Part shown: piece by piece, positions 1-7,641 of the stretch | Position numbering within the stretch: the first letter of the stretch is position 1 | Layout of the letters: each line of letters opens with the position of its first letter | Origin: Pelosinus fermentans | Lineage (GTDB): Bacteria > Bacillota > Negativicutes > DSM-13327 | DNA: 16,898 nucleotides | Assembly (NCBI GenBank): GCA_002434245.1 | Contig: DJJR01000060.1 | Span: 1-16,898 of the forward strand | Direction: 5' to 3' | Notes under the pieces: model-generated | The model's input: only the letters and a program-made list of their open reading frames with translations | Database searches by the model: none | What the model was told of the DNA's origin: nothing | Translations under genes and position numbers: made by a program

Positions 1-1
1 A

Positions 2-15
2 GTTTTCAAGGAACA
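2..15 (-). promoter_or_regulatory. rRNA leader boxA-like antitermination element
   Basis: On the minus strand this reads TGTTCCTTGAAAAC, the form of the boxA-containing segment (TGTTCTTTGAAAAC) that precedes 16S and 23S genes in Firmicute rRNA operons. It lies about 20 bases downstream of a strong minus-strand promoter (positions 40-68), so the transcript would carry it near its 5' end and then leave the window at position 1. The rRNA gene itself is not in the window. That it is a 16S leader rather than another stable-RNA operon is inference. Confidence 0.6.
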
Positions 16-39
16 CATTCGCCCTTACAGCGGATCTTT

Positions 40-68
40 AGTATAACATCTTTGTTTTAGCATGTCAA
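40..68 (-). promoter_or_regulatory. Strong sigma-A promoter, proximal (P2) of a probable rRNA operon
   Basis: On the minus strand there is a perfect -35 TTGACA (positions 63-68), a 17-base spacer (46-62) and -10 TATACT (40-45) preceded by TG-T, an extended -10. Transcription would start near position 33 and proceed left, off the window. A near-consensus promoter with a second matching promoter upstream and a boxA-like leader downstream is the usual arrangement for rRNA operons. Confidence 0.75.
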
Positions 69-122
69 CTTATTTTTTCTTGTTTCTTTTTTTATCTTGC
101 TGCCCTCGCGAGCTACTTTAAA

Positions 123-151
123 AGTATATCATAATCATTTATTATCGTCAA
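123..151 (-). promoter_or_regulatory. Strong sigma-A promoter, distal (P1) of a probable rRNA operon
   Basis: On the minus strand there is -35 TTGACG (146-151), a 17-base spacer (129-145) and -10 TATACT (123-128) preceded by TG-A. It lies 83 bases upstream of the second promoter and has the same spacer length and the same -10. The DNA upstream of it (152-180) is AT-rich, as expected for an UP element. The stretch between the promoters holds the 8-base palindrome CTCGCGAG near position 106. Confidence 0.7.
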
Positions 152-163
152 CTAGCAATCGTA

Positions 164-265
164 ATAAATTATCTTTCCTAATATAAGACGATTTTCACTT
201 CTTTATCTGGTGATTGTCTGCATAAAAGTAATCTACGTTTAAAGCTCTTATATAAATTATCTTTC
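164..265. repeat. Two copies of a 14-base direct repeat in the intergenic region
   Basis: ATAAATTATCTTTC occurs at 164-177 and again at 252-265, 88 bases apart, between the minus-strand rRNA promoters and the plus-strand binding-protein gene. The DNA is very AT-rich, so chance is possible. They could equally be sites for a regulator or part of upstream promoter elements. The rest of 180-290 shows nothing I recognise. Confidence 0.4.
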
Positions 266-290
266 TTTACTCACTCTAGGAAAATAATCT

Positions 291-301
291 ATGCTATAAT
301 A
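291..301 (+). promoter_or_regulatory. Extended -10 promoter for the sensor operon
   Basis: ATGCTATAATA contains a perfect TATAAT (295-300) with the TG-N extension. There is no good -35 at 17 bases, which extended -10 promoters tolerate. A start near position 307 would give a leader of about 90 bases. That leader contains the 10-base palindrome TCGATATCGA (343-352), a possible operator. A TTGACA at 302-307 has no matching -10 downstream. Confidence 0.45.
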
Positions 302-398
302 TTGACAATTACTATGATACTCCACCTCTGGCAGACAAATAGTCGATATCGAAGTTTTTGCATTATATAAATCAAAATAATAAAAGGGTGATTCTATT

Positions 399-1325
399 AT
401 GAAGCTAAAATTTTTAATTTTCAGTATTCTTATGTTTTTGATACTATTCACCAATAGCTGTAAAAGCAATACAACTCCTTTTATTGATTTTAGCCAACCA
501 TCAGAATTTGTCTCCTTACAGAATAACAGTAAACCTGATGAACGTCCTCTTCTTATTGCTTTGGCTTCTGTTTTTTCTCCTCATGAGACAATCACATATT
601 ACCGACAAATCGCTGACTATGTTTCTAAGAAAACAGGACGCCAAACCATTCTCGTACAGCGCAAAACGTATGCAGAAGTGAATATGCTTCTGGCAAATGG
701 TGATGTTGATATTGCCTTTTTATCCACTGGCGCCTATAGTTCTTACCGGGGCATGAATGAGATTGAACTATTTGTTATGGCCGAACATGAAGGACATTCT
801 TTATATACGCCAGAAATTATTGTACATAGAGACAGCAATATTCACACAATTAGTGATCTGAAAGATAAAGTCTTTGCCTTTACTGATCCTCTTAGCTATT
901 CTGGTCATATGGTTATGGAAGAATACTTGAGACAAAGGAATACTGATCCCGAAAAATTTTTTAAACGATATTTTTATACCTATAGTCATGATAAATCAAT
1001 TTGGGCAGTAGCCACAAAGGTTACGGATGGGGCTAGTTTTGATAGTCAAATTTATGAATATGCAAAACTTAAAACTCCTGAACTCGCGGCAAAAGTGCGT
1101 ATCATTGCTTCCATGCCTTCTGTACCAACAGGTCCTGTTGTGATTAGTAAGCGCATGAATATACAGCAAAAGGAGCAATTACGCCATATTTTCCTTACTA
1201 TGCATGAAGATCCTGATTCACTGGCTGCCATGCAGCATTTAGTCATTGATAAATTTGTTTTTCCCACACCTGAACTTTATGAACCATTGCGTAAATTATA
1301 TGATAGGACAAATACATTCTTATGA
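399..1325 (+). CDS. PhnD-like extracytoplasmic substrate-binding lipoprotein, probable sensor subunit of a two-component system
   Basis: The 308-residue product has a charged N-terminus, a hydrophobic segment at about residues 5-19 and a Cys at 21 (TNSC) that could be a lipidation site, although the -3 residue is Thr rather than the usual Leu. The mature part matches the phosphate/phosphite/phosphonate-binding (PhnD) fold: residues 50-60 LLIALASVFSPHETI, then YYRQIADYVSKKTGR, then ANGDVDIAFLSTGAYSSYR. The start is supported by AAAGGGTG eight bases upstream. No ABC permease or ATPase lies nearby. Instead the stop codon overlaps the start of a histidine kinase by 4 bases, so the protein probably senses a ligand and signals to that kinase, as HptA does in Staphylococcus aureus and PgtC in Salmonella. 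The ligand cannot be read from the sequence. A phosphorylated sugar, phosphoglycerate or phosphate is the natural guess, given the transporter downstream. Confidence 0.85.
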   Translation: MKLKFLIFSILMFLILFTNSCKSNTTPFIDFSQPSEFVSLQNNSKPDERPLLIALASVFSPHETITYYRQIADYVSKKTGRQTILVQRKTYAEVNMLLANGDVDIAFLSTGAYSSYRGMNEIELFVMAEHEGHSLYTPEIIVHRDSNIHTISDLKDKVFAFTDPLSYSGHMVMEEYLRQRNTDPEKFFKRYFYTYSHDKSIWAVATKVTDGASFDSQIYEYAKLKTPELAAKVRIIASMPSVPTGPVVISKRMNIQQKEQLRHIFLTMHEDPDSLAAMQHLVIDKFVFPTPELYEPLRKLYDRTNTFL

Positions 1326-2749
1326 AATGGCTGCGACAATTAAGTATTTATTATAAAATCAACGGCATAATTATTAGTATGCTGCTCTTATTAAGTATTA
1401 TTATTGGCTTTATTATGATGGATACCACAGCAAAGTTACTTGACCAGCAAATTGAAAAACGTGGTGCTGAAATGGCTGCTTATGTTGCAGCTCTTAGTAG
1501 TAATGACATTTTATTAGATGACAATTATGCTTTATTTGACCGCATTAACCAAACTAAGAACAATACAGACGATGTTCGCTATATTCTAATTACTGATTCT
1601 GCCGGCAGAATTTTAGCTCATACCTTTGCTGGCAATTTACCCAAGGGATTACCAATCAAGCTTTCTCTCTATCCTAAGGACGAAGATGGATATCAGACAA
1701 TGAAATTTAGCAGCAATGAAGGTCCGATACGAGAAGTGATCGTTCCTGTGGAGAATGGAGCCATTGGTTACGTTCGAGTAGGTATGTCCGAAAAAAGTAC
1801 ACAGCAATTACTGTCTCTTAAATTATATGAATTTTTCATCACTACACTCTTAGTTTGCTTATTAGCTGCTATGGGCTCTACATACTTAGCCTATCTTATT
1901 ATTCATCCCATGCGTAATTTAACCAAGGCCGCCCAGCAAATTCAACAAGGTAATTTTTATGTCCAAACTGAAATCAAAACAGAAGATGAAGTTGGCCGAC
2001 TAGCTGGAGTATTCAATGAAATGATTGAAAGTCTAAAAGAAAAAGATTTTGAAAATAACCGTCTGCTAAAGGAATTGCGCGCCAAGGAAGAAATACGTAC
2101 TGTATTATTAAATAAACTTTTTACGGTACAAGAAGACGAGCGGAAACGGATTTCTCGTGAGCTCCATGATGAAACCAGCCAATCCATGGCATCCTTACTT
2201 GCCTATATGAAAGTACTGCTATCAAAAATGACTGACGAAAAGCAGCGCGTATTACTGCTTGATGCTCGAAATGTAGCAATTAATGTATTAGGCGGCTTAC
2301 GAAAAATGGCAGTTGAACTTCGCCCACCAGTATTAGATGATCTAGGAATCGTAGCCGCGATGGATAAATATATAACCAATTTCAGCAAACAACAGGATCT
2401 TCTCGTATCTTTCTTTCCACCGGATGAAAAGTTAATTATCAATAATCAAATTGCTTTGACCTTATACCGTATTCTACAAGAAAGCTTAACGAATATTTCT
2501 AAACATGCCTATGCTACAAACGTGAATATCACCCTTGAACAACATACAGGTTCTATTATCCTGCGTATTGATGATAATGGCCTTGGTATTGGTTCAGGAG
2601 CCATAGAAGCGGCTCGTCAAAAAAACCGTTTAGGGATATATGGTATGAAAGAGCGAGTTGAACTATTAGGAGGTAACTTTACCTTCCATTCCCTCAGTGG
2701 ACAAGGTACAACAATTACGGTAATCATACCTATAACATGTTTGGAGTGA
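1322..2749 (+). CDS. NarL-family sensor histidine kinase with HAMP domain
   Basis: The 475-residue protein has one membrane segment at about residues 12-32, an extracytoplasmic domain of about 130 residues (33-165, with a PAS/Cache-like stretch VRYILITDSAGRILAHTF), a second membrane segment at about 168-195, HAMP at about 195-245 and a short coiled coil. A HisKA_3 dimerisation region follows, with the phospho-acceptor His282 in RISRELHDETSQSM, and then an HATPase domain with IDDNGLGIG and RLGIYGMKERVELLGG. It starts inside the stop codon of the binding-protein gene (ATGA overlap), which implies translational coupling and a shared complex. The regulator gene follows after six bases. The extracytoplasmic domain is the expected docking face for the PhnD-like protein. 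The family and layout are clear from the sequence; the partnership is inferred from gene order and from the Hpt and Pgt precedents. Confidence 0.92.
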   Translation: MKWLRQLSIYYKINGIIISMLLLLSIIIGFIMMDTTAKLLDQQIEKRGAEMAAYVAALSSNDILLDDNYALFDRINQTKNNTDDVRYILITDSAGRILAHTFAGNLPKGLPIKLSLYPKDEDGYQTMKFSSNEGPIREVIVPVENGAIGYVRVGMSEKSTQQLLSLKLYEFFITTLLVCLLAAMGSTYLAYLIIHPMRNLTKAAQQIQQGNFYVQTEIKTEDEVGRLAGVFNEMIESLKEKDFENNRLLKELRAKEEIRTVLLNKLFTVQEDERKRISRELHDETSQSMASLLAYMKVLLSKMTDEKQRVLLLDARNVAINVLGGLRKMAVELRPPVLDDLGIVAAMDKYITNFSKQQDLLVSFFPPDEKLIINNQIALTLYRILQESLTNISKHAYATNVNITLEQHTGSIILRIDDNGLGIGSGAIEAARQKNRLGIYGMKERVELLGGNFTFHSLSGQGTTITVIIPITCLE

Positions 2750-2755
2750 TGAAGA

Positions 2756-3421
2756 ATGAAATCCAAAATTAAAATTATTTTAGCCGATGATCATGCTGTA
2801 TTAAGAGCCGGCTTAAAGCTATTGCTTAATAATGAATCTGATTTTATTGTAATCGGTGAAGCCTCTGACGGTGAGAAAGTCCTCACCCTATTAGAAAAAA
2901 TAACTGCAGATGTGCTGATTATTGATTTATCGATGCCGAATATGGGTGGACTTGAATGTATAAAGGAAATTAAAAGCCGGGGCTATTCGATCAAAATTTT
3001 AGTACTCACCATGTATGAAGATGAACAATACATAAAGGAAGCCATGCGTTCTGGCGCTCTTGGCTATGTAGAAAAACATGCTGTTGATACCGAATTATTT
3101 ATTGCGGTAAAGGCAGTCCACATGGGACAGCGCTATCTAAATCCTCATAACTCTCAGTTACTATTAAATAGTCTTTTAACAAATACGCCTAAAGAAAATG
3201 CAGACAATCCTTATATTCTATTAAGTCCTCGTGAGCGAGAGGTTTTAAAATATATGGTTAGAGGATATTCAATGAGTCAAACAGGCAAAATGCTCTGTCT
3301 TAGTGTTAAAACAGTGGACACTTATAAAACACGTATGATGGAGAAGCTAGGATTAACTAAGAAAAGTCAATTAGTGGACTATGCACTCAAATATGATTTA
3401 TTGCCAACAAAAAGCGAGTAG
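2756..3421 (+). CDS. NarL/LuxR-family DNA-binding response regulator
   Basis: The 221-residue product has a receiver domain at about residues 5-120 with the acidic pocket at Asp11-Asp12, the phospho-acceptor Asp57 in IIDLSMPNMGG and a later Lys in YVEKHAV. A LuxR-type helix-turn-helix lies at about 155-215 (LSPREREVLKYMVRGYS, SVKTVDTYKTRMMEKL). It is the cognate regulator of the kinase six bases upstream, and GGAG inside the end of the kinase gene serves as its ribosome site. The NarL/UhpA class matches the HisKA_3 kinase. It differs from S. aureus HptR, which is AraC-type. The likely target is the OPA transporter gene downstream, whose promoter region contains a perfect inverted repeat. The last codons and the stop form one arm of the terminator. 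Confidence 0.93.
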   Translation: MKSKIKIILADDHAVLRAGLKLLLNNESDFIVIGEASDGEKVLTLLEKITADVLIIDLSMPNMGGLECIKEIKSRGYSIKILVLTMYEDEQYIKEAMRSGALGYVEKHAVDTELFIAVKAVHMGQRYLNPHNSQLLLNSLLTNTPKENADNPYILLSPREREVLKYMVRGYSMSQTGKMLCLSVKTVDTYKTRMMEKLGLTKKSQLVDYALKYDLLPTKSE

Positions 3422-3444
3422 GGGAAAACCCTACTCGCTTTTTT
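3411..3444 (+). terminator. Rho-independent terminator of the sensor operon
   Basis: AAAGCGAGTAGGG (3411-3423) pairs perfectly with CCCTACTCGCTTT (3429-3441) across a GAAAA loop and runs into six Ts. The 5' arm contains the last sense codons and the TAG stop of the response regulator. The A-run on the other side would also allow termination from the opposite direction. Confidence 0.9.
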
Positions 3445-3488
3445 GCTGCTGCTCTCCTTGGGATTAAAAATCTCCTTGCTCTCTTATG

Positions 3489-3520
3489 TTGCTGTAAGAT
3501 AAATTCTTACAGCAATTTTT
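3489..3520 (+). repeat. Perfect 11-base inverted repeat, operator or second terminator
   Basis: TTGCTGTAAGA (3489-3499) and TCTTACAGCAA (3505-3515) are exact inverse copies around TAAAT, followed by TTTTT. It lies between the sensor-operon terminator and the transporter promoter, centred about 80 bases upstream of the predicted transporter start site. That distance suits an activator site for the adjacent response regulator. The T-run also makes a backup terminator possible, and the sequence alone does not decide. Confidence 0.6.
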
Positions 3521-3548
3521 ATGTTTTTCCTACTTCAGAATCAGATGT

Positions 3549-3577
3549 TTTACGGATACCAGAATTGTCATTATAAT
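3549..3577 (+). promoter_or_regulatory. Probable sigma-A promoter of the OPA transporter
   Basis: TTTACG (3549-3554), a 17-base spacer and TATAAT (3572-3577) place the start near 3584 with an untranslated leader of about 100 bases. The -35 is weak (4 of 6 to consensus), as is common for activator-dependent promoters. In the leader, an AAGGGGAG site at 3616-3623 precedes only a three-codon reading frame. Confidence 0.45.
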
Positions 3578-3684
3578 GTGATAATTTAGATGAGATTGTT
3601 TCCTATATTATAGATAAGGGGAGTGTGATATGGAAAAATAATCAATCTAGAATGTAGTTAAATTAAAGAAAGAAGGGATGCAAC

Positions 3685-5028
3685 ATGTTCGAAGGAATCA
3701 TTAAGTTTTTCACAACAGGGAAAGATCAGCCTTTAATGAGCGGCGATCAGAGTCAAATCGCGTCGGTTTTTAATAAGCTGCGCTGGCAGGTCTTTACATC
3801 AATTACCTTGGGGTATGCATTATTCTACGTTTTACGACTTAACTTCTCCGTTATTAAAAAACCATTAATGGCAGCAGGAGTATTAAACGCCCAACAGCTT
3901 GGTATTATGGGCTCTGTATTTTTTATCACCTATGGTATCGGTAAATTTACCAACAGCTTCTTAGCTGACAGAATGAATATTAAACGTTTCTTTGCATTGG
4001 GACTTTTTCTCTCATCTATTATTACTGTAATTATGGGATTTTGTAATGAATACTTGCCGTTAGTTGTATTATGGGGAATTAATGGCTGGTTCCAGTCCTT
4101 TGGTGCAGGTCCTTGCATCGTTGCTTTAAATCAATGGTTTAGTAATAAGGAACGCGGCACTTATTATGGTATTTGGTTTACCAGTCATAATCTTGGCGCA
4201 GCCTTCACTTACATGGCAACTGCGGCTCTCGTAGGAGCTTATAGCTGGCGGGCAGGTTTTATTATGCCAGGTATTGTTTGTGCTGTCGGTTCTATTTTTA
4301 TTTACTTCTTCATGTCTGACCGACCTGAGACTCGTGGTTTACCAAATGTTGCAGACTTTAAAAATGACCATGCAGCAATTGTTGAAAAAGATAAATCGGT
4401 TGGCAGCTTGCAGTGGGAAGTAGTGAAACGCCCTGCAGTTTGGATACTTGGTCTTTCTAGCTGCTTCTGCTATATTGCACGGTATGCTATCGAAAGCTGG
4501 GGTATCATTTATTTGACGGAAGCAAAAGGCTATACAACAATGGGCGCTAGCGGTGTCCTATCCATTATGCAGTTTGCTGGAATTTTTGGTGCTCTGACTT
4601 GTGGTCTTGTATCAGATAAGTTTTTTAATCACAAACGCAATTTACCTTGCTTAATTTATGGTGCTTTATATGCTGCGGCAATTGCAGCCTTTGTGTGGGC
4701 GCCTGCTAACAGATGGATTGATTTGAGCAGCATGGCGGTATATGGCTTTACAATGGGAGCTTTAGTTTGCTATCTCGGTGGTCTTATGGCTGTCGATATT
4801 TGTCCTAAACGTGCCACAGGTGCGGCAATGGGAATGATCGGTCTCTTAAGCTACGGCGGAGCCGCAGCACAGGAAGCGATCAGCGGTTATTTGATCAATT
4901 CACATATGACCATTGTGAACGGTAAAAAAATCTATGATTTTACTCTTGCTGCTGATTTTTGGGTAGCATCGGCTGTAATATCAATGATACTGGCGGCTTG
5001 TGTTTGGAATGCCAAAGTAAAAGATTAG
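3685..5028 (+). CDS. OPA-family (MFS) organophosphate:phosphate antiporter, UhpC/GlpT/PgtP-like
   Basis: The 447-residue protein has about 12 membrane segments and OPA-family signatures: GYALFYVLRLNFSVIKK in TM1, the inter-TM2/TM3 motif DRMNIKR and WRAGF/DRPETRGLP near the middle. Two arginines that match the essential substrate-binding pair of E. coli UhpT (R46 and R275) and GlpT are present as Arg51 and Arg266 (IARYAIESWG). The Asp388/Lys391 pair characteristic of UhpT in TM11 is absent: the aligned residues are Met382 and Ile385. By eye it is closer to UhpC and GlpT. It therefore probably exchanges a phosphorylated three- to six-carbon compound for phosphate across the inner membrane, or senses one, but the substrate is open. 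AAGGG lies seven bases before the ATG. Its position after a three-component sensor suggests inducible expression. Confidence 0.9.
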   Translation: MFEGIIKFFTTGKDQPLMSGDQSQIASVFNKLRWQVFTSITLGYALFYVLRLNFSVIKKPLMAAGVLNAQQLGIMGSVFFITYGIGKFTNSFLADRMNIKRFFALGLFLSSIITVIMGFCNEYLPLVVLWGINGWFQSFGAGPCIVALNQWFSNKERGTYYGIWFTSHNLGAAFTYMATAALVGAYSWRAGFIMPGIVCAVGSIFIYFFMSDRPETRGLPNVADFKNDHAAIVEKDKSVGSLQWEVVKRPAVWILGLSSCFCYIARYAIESWGIIYLTEAKGYTTMGASGVLSIMQFAGIFGALTCGLVSDKFFNHKRNLPCLIYGALYAAAIAAFVWAPANRWIDLSSMAVYGFTMGALVCYLGGLMAVDICPKRATGAAMGMIGLLSYGGAAAQEAISGYLINSHMTIVNGKKIYDFTLAADFWVASAVISMILAACVWNAKVKD

Positions 5029-5036
5029 TAATAAAT

Positions 5037-5082
5037 AAAAAACGACAGGCTAGTTGTTTGTATAACTAGCCTGTCGTTTTTT
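5037..5082. terminator. Bidirectional terminator between the OPA transporter and gyrA
   Basis: AACGACAGGCTAGTT (5041-5055) and AACTAGCCTGTCGTT (5064-5078) are perfect complements around an eight-base loop. A-runs on the left and T-runs on the right let it stop transcripts from both the plus-strand transporter gene and the minus-strand gyrA gene. Confidence 0.93.
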
Positions 5083-5101
5083 TATGAGGTTAATTTAACA
5101 A

Positions 5102-7537
5102 TTAATCAATATCTGCCTTCTTTTCCACAGCAGCAAGGGCAACAACTTTATCATTTTCACCAGTTTTCATCAATTTAACACCTTGAGTATTTCGGCTGAT
5201 TACAGATATGGTGTCAATATCAATGCGTATAACAATACCTTCACTGCTGATTAACATCAATTCCTGGCCAGGACGCACTACCTTAATGCCTACAACCTGA
5301 CCTGTTTTTTCCGTTACTTTTGTGTTAATTACACCCTTGCCACCACGTTTTTGATTTCGATAGCTATCAACTGGGGTACGTTTTCCATAACCTTCAGCAG
5401 TTACAGTCAATACTTCGCCTTCTTGTTTTAAGGTATCCATACCAACTACACTATCACCTTCATGGAGACGAATACCTCTCACACCTCGGGCGGTACGTCC
5501 CATATCGCGGACATCGGTTTCCGGGAAGTAAATAGCAAGTCCATCCTGGGTTCCCATAAGAACATACTGCTCACCATTTGTCAGCTTAACACCAATCAAA
5601 TCATCATCTTCATCTAACGTTATCGCTATCAAACCTGTTTTTCTTGCCGTATCAAAATCCATTAATTCGGTTTTCTTAACAATACCTTTTGCAGTCGCCA
5701 TAAATAAATAGCGCGTATTCGTAAAGGCTTTAATTGGAATCACTGCCGTGATTCTTTCTTGTCCTTCTAACGGCAATAGGTTGATAATGGATGTACCTTT
5801 GGAGGTACGGCTTGCTTCAGGTATTTCATAACCTTTCAGTCTATATACCCGACCTCGATTCGTGAAGAACAAAATATTATGATGTGTTGTCGTCACAAAT
5901 AAATGCTCTACAAAATCTTCTTCTTTCGTTCCCATACCAGCTACACCACGACCGCCTCGTTTTTGATTCCGATAGGTATCAACCGGAAGACGTTTTACAT
6001 AGCTGGAACGAGTCAACGTAAGTACAATATCTTCCTCAGCGATTAAATCCTCTATTGCCAATTTTGATAAATCATCTGTGATAATTGTGCGGCGATCATC
6101 ACCAAAACGTTTTCGAACATCCATTAATTCTTCTTTAATAATATTCAGCACTTTTTGATCATCAGCCAAAACAGACTCCAGCCATTCAATAGTTTCTAAT
6201 AGATCTTTATATTCATTTTCAATTTTTTCTCGTTCCAGACCAGTTAAGCGTTGCAAACGCAAATCTAAAATAGCCTGGGCTTGTTTGTCGCTTAAATCAA
6301 AGCTTTCGATTAAGGCTGCACGGGCGACATCGACAGTTTTAGATTGTCTAATTGTTGTTATGACCGCATCAATGTGGTCAAGAGCAATTTTCAATCCTTC
6401 TAAAATATGAGCCCTGGCTTTTGCTTTTGCTAACTCATATGTAGTACGGCGAACAATCACTACTTTTTGATGTTCCAGATAATAATACAACATTTCCCGC
6501 AGGTTAAGCACTCTTGGCCGTCCCTCAACTAAGGCCAGCATAATAATGCCAAAAGTATCTTGCAGCTGCGTATGTTTATATAATTGATTTAAAATAACAT
6601 CCGCATTGATATCACGTCTTAGCTCAATTACAATACGCATACCATTGCGGTCACTCTCATCTCTAAGATCGGTAATACCATCGATGACTTTATCTCTAAC
6701 CAAATCCGCGATTTTTTCAATCAGAGTGGCTTTATTAACCTGATAAGGTATTTCTGTAACAATAATCCTAGGCTTGCCATTGGCCATTTTATCCACACGA
6801 GCCTGGGCACGCATTTTGACTACGCCGCGGCCAGTGGTATAAGCAGAATAAATACCTTCTTTTCCTAATATCAAACCTCTAGTAGGAAAATCTGGTCCCT
6901 TGATAGCCGTCATCAATTCAGGAATGGTGACCTCTGCATTATCAATCATCATAATCAGAGCATCAATAACTTCTCTTAAGTTATGAGGAGGAATATTTGT
7001 AGCCATACCTACTGCAATACCTGACGAACCATTTACCAAAAGGTTAGGAACCTTAGCTGGCAGCACGGCTGGCTCTTGCATCGATTCATCATAGTTAGGG
7101 GTAAAATCTACTGTATCTTTTTCAATATCAGCTACCATTGCCTCTGCAATACGGGACATTCTAACCTCGGTATAACGCATAGCCGCTGCCGAGTCTCCGT
7201 CAACAGAACCAAAGTTACCATGACCATCTACCATTAAATAACGGGTAGAAAAATCTTGAGCTAAACGCACGATAGCCTGATATACAGAACTATCACCATG
7301 AGGGTGATACTTACCAAGCACTTCACCGACAATACGTGCTGATTTCTTATAAGGCTTATTCGATGCCATCCCTGCTTCATGCATAGCATAGAGAATACGA
7401 CGATGTACAGGTTTTAGTCCATCCCTAACATCGGGCAATGCCCGCATGGTGATAACACTCATAGCATAATCAATATAAGAACCTTTCATCTCCTGTTCAA
7501 TACTTACAGGCAATACTTTACCTAAACCAAAATCCAC
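5102..7537 (-). CDS. gyrA: DNA gyrase subunit A
   Basis: The 811-residue type IIA topoisomerase subunit cuts and rejoins DNA to introduce negative supercoils together with GyrB. The N-terminal region reads [20 protein letters not shown] and the catalytic tyrosine is Tyr122 in MRYTE, which falls on the same number as in E. coli. The C-terminal beta-pinwheel carries the GyrA box QKRGGRG at about residue 525 and a second copy, QKRGGKG, at about 729; this argues for GyrA rather than ParC. In the quinolone pocket Ser83 is present, but the position matching E. coli Asp87 is Gln (codon CAG). The start is GTG with GAGGTGA four bases upstream; the overlapping ATG is out of frame. gyrB is not adjacent: the upstream neighbour is divergent, so gyrA is transcribed alone from the promoter near 7664 and ends at the shared terminator. 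Confidence 0.98.
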   Translation of the reverse strand: MDFGLGKVLPVSIEQEMKGSYIDYAMSVITMRALPDVRDGLKPVHRRILYAMHEAGMASNKPYKKSARIVGEVLGKYHPHGDSSVYQAIVRLAQDFSTRYLMVDGHGNFGSVDGDSAAAMRYTEVRMSRIAEAMVADIEKDTVDFTPNYDESMQEPAVLPAKVPNLLVNGSSGIAVGMATNIPPHNLREVIDALIMMIDNAEVTIPELMTAIKGPDFPTRGLILGKEGIYSAYTTGRGVVKMRAQARVDKMANGKPRIIVTEIPYQVNKATLIEKIADLVRDKVIDGITDLRDESDRNGMRIVIELRRDINADVILNQLYKHTQLQDTFGIIMLALVEGRPRVLNLREMLYYYLEHQKVVIVRRTTYELAKAKARAHILEGLKIALDHIDAVITTIRQSKTVDVARAALIESFDLSDKQAQAILDLRLQRLTGLEREKIENEYKDLLETIEWLESVLADDQKVLNIIKEELMDVRKRFGDDRRTIITDDLSKLAIEDLIAEEDIVLTLTRSSYVKRLPVDTYRNQKRGGRGVAGMGTKEEDFVEHLFVTTTHHNILFFTNRGRVYRLKGYEIPEASRTSKGTSIINLLPLEGQERITAVIPIKAFTNTRYLFMATAKGIVKKTELMDFDTARKTGLIAITLDEDDDLIGVKLTNGEQYVLMGTQDGLAIYFPETDVRDMGRTARGVRGIRLHEGDSVVGMDTLKQEGEVLTVTAEGYGKRTPVDSYRNQKRGGKGVINTKVTEKTGQVVGIKVVRPGQELMLISSEGIVIRIDIDTISVISRNTQGVKLMKTGENDKVVALAAVEKKADID

Positions 7538-7610
7538 ATTCTCACCTCAAAAACACAATTTTAAATTGCGATAGTTCCCAGACTTGTCCTTTTTCATGCC
7601 AATGCAAAAC

Positions 7611-7641
7611 CATACTACTCACAATATTTATGAGTAGTATG
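7611..7641 (-). repeat. Perfect 11-base inverted repeat in the gyrA leader
   Basis: CATACTACTCA (7611-7621) and TGAGTAGTATG (7631-7641) flank nine bases, CAATATTTA. If gyrA starts at the extended -10 at 7664-7674, this becomes a stable hairpin in the 5' untranslated RNA, about 75 to 105 bases before the GTG. No T-run follows on either strand, so it is not an ordinary terminator. A regulator site in DNA is the alternative. Confidence 0.7.

Noticed and set aside
302..307. A perfect TTGACA on the plus strand before the sensor operon
   Set aside because: No -10 hexamer occurs at 16-18 bases; the sequence there is CCTCTG. The extended -10 just before it is the better promoter.
399..1325. A phosphonate ABC importer locus (phnD)
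   Set aside because: There is no phnC or phnE partner. The gene is fused by overlap to a histidine kinase, so a sensing role is the better reading.
3630..3641. A three-codon frame (Met-Glu-Lys-stop) with a good AAGGGGAG site in the transporter leader
   Set aside because: Too short to judge as a gene. Leader-peptide control would need a paired attenuator structure downstream, and none is visible before the transporter start.
5102..7537. ParC (topoisomerase IV) instead of GyrA
   Set aside because: Two GyrA-box motifs (QKRGGRG and QKRGGKG) in a full beta-pinwheel C-terminal domain are diagnostic of GyrA.
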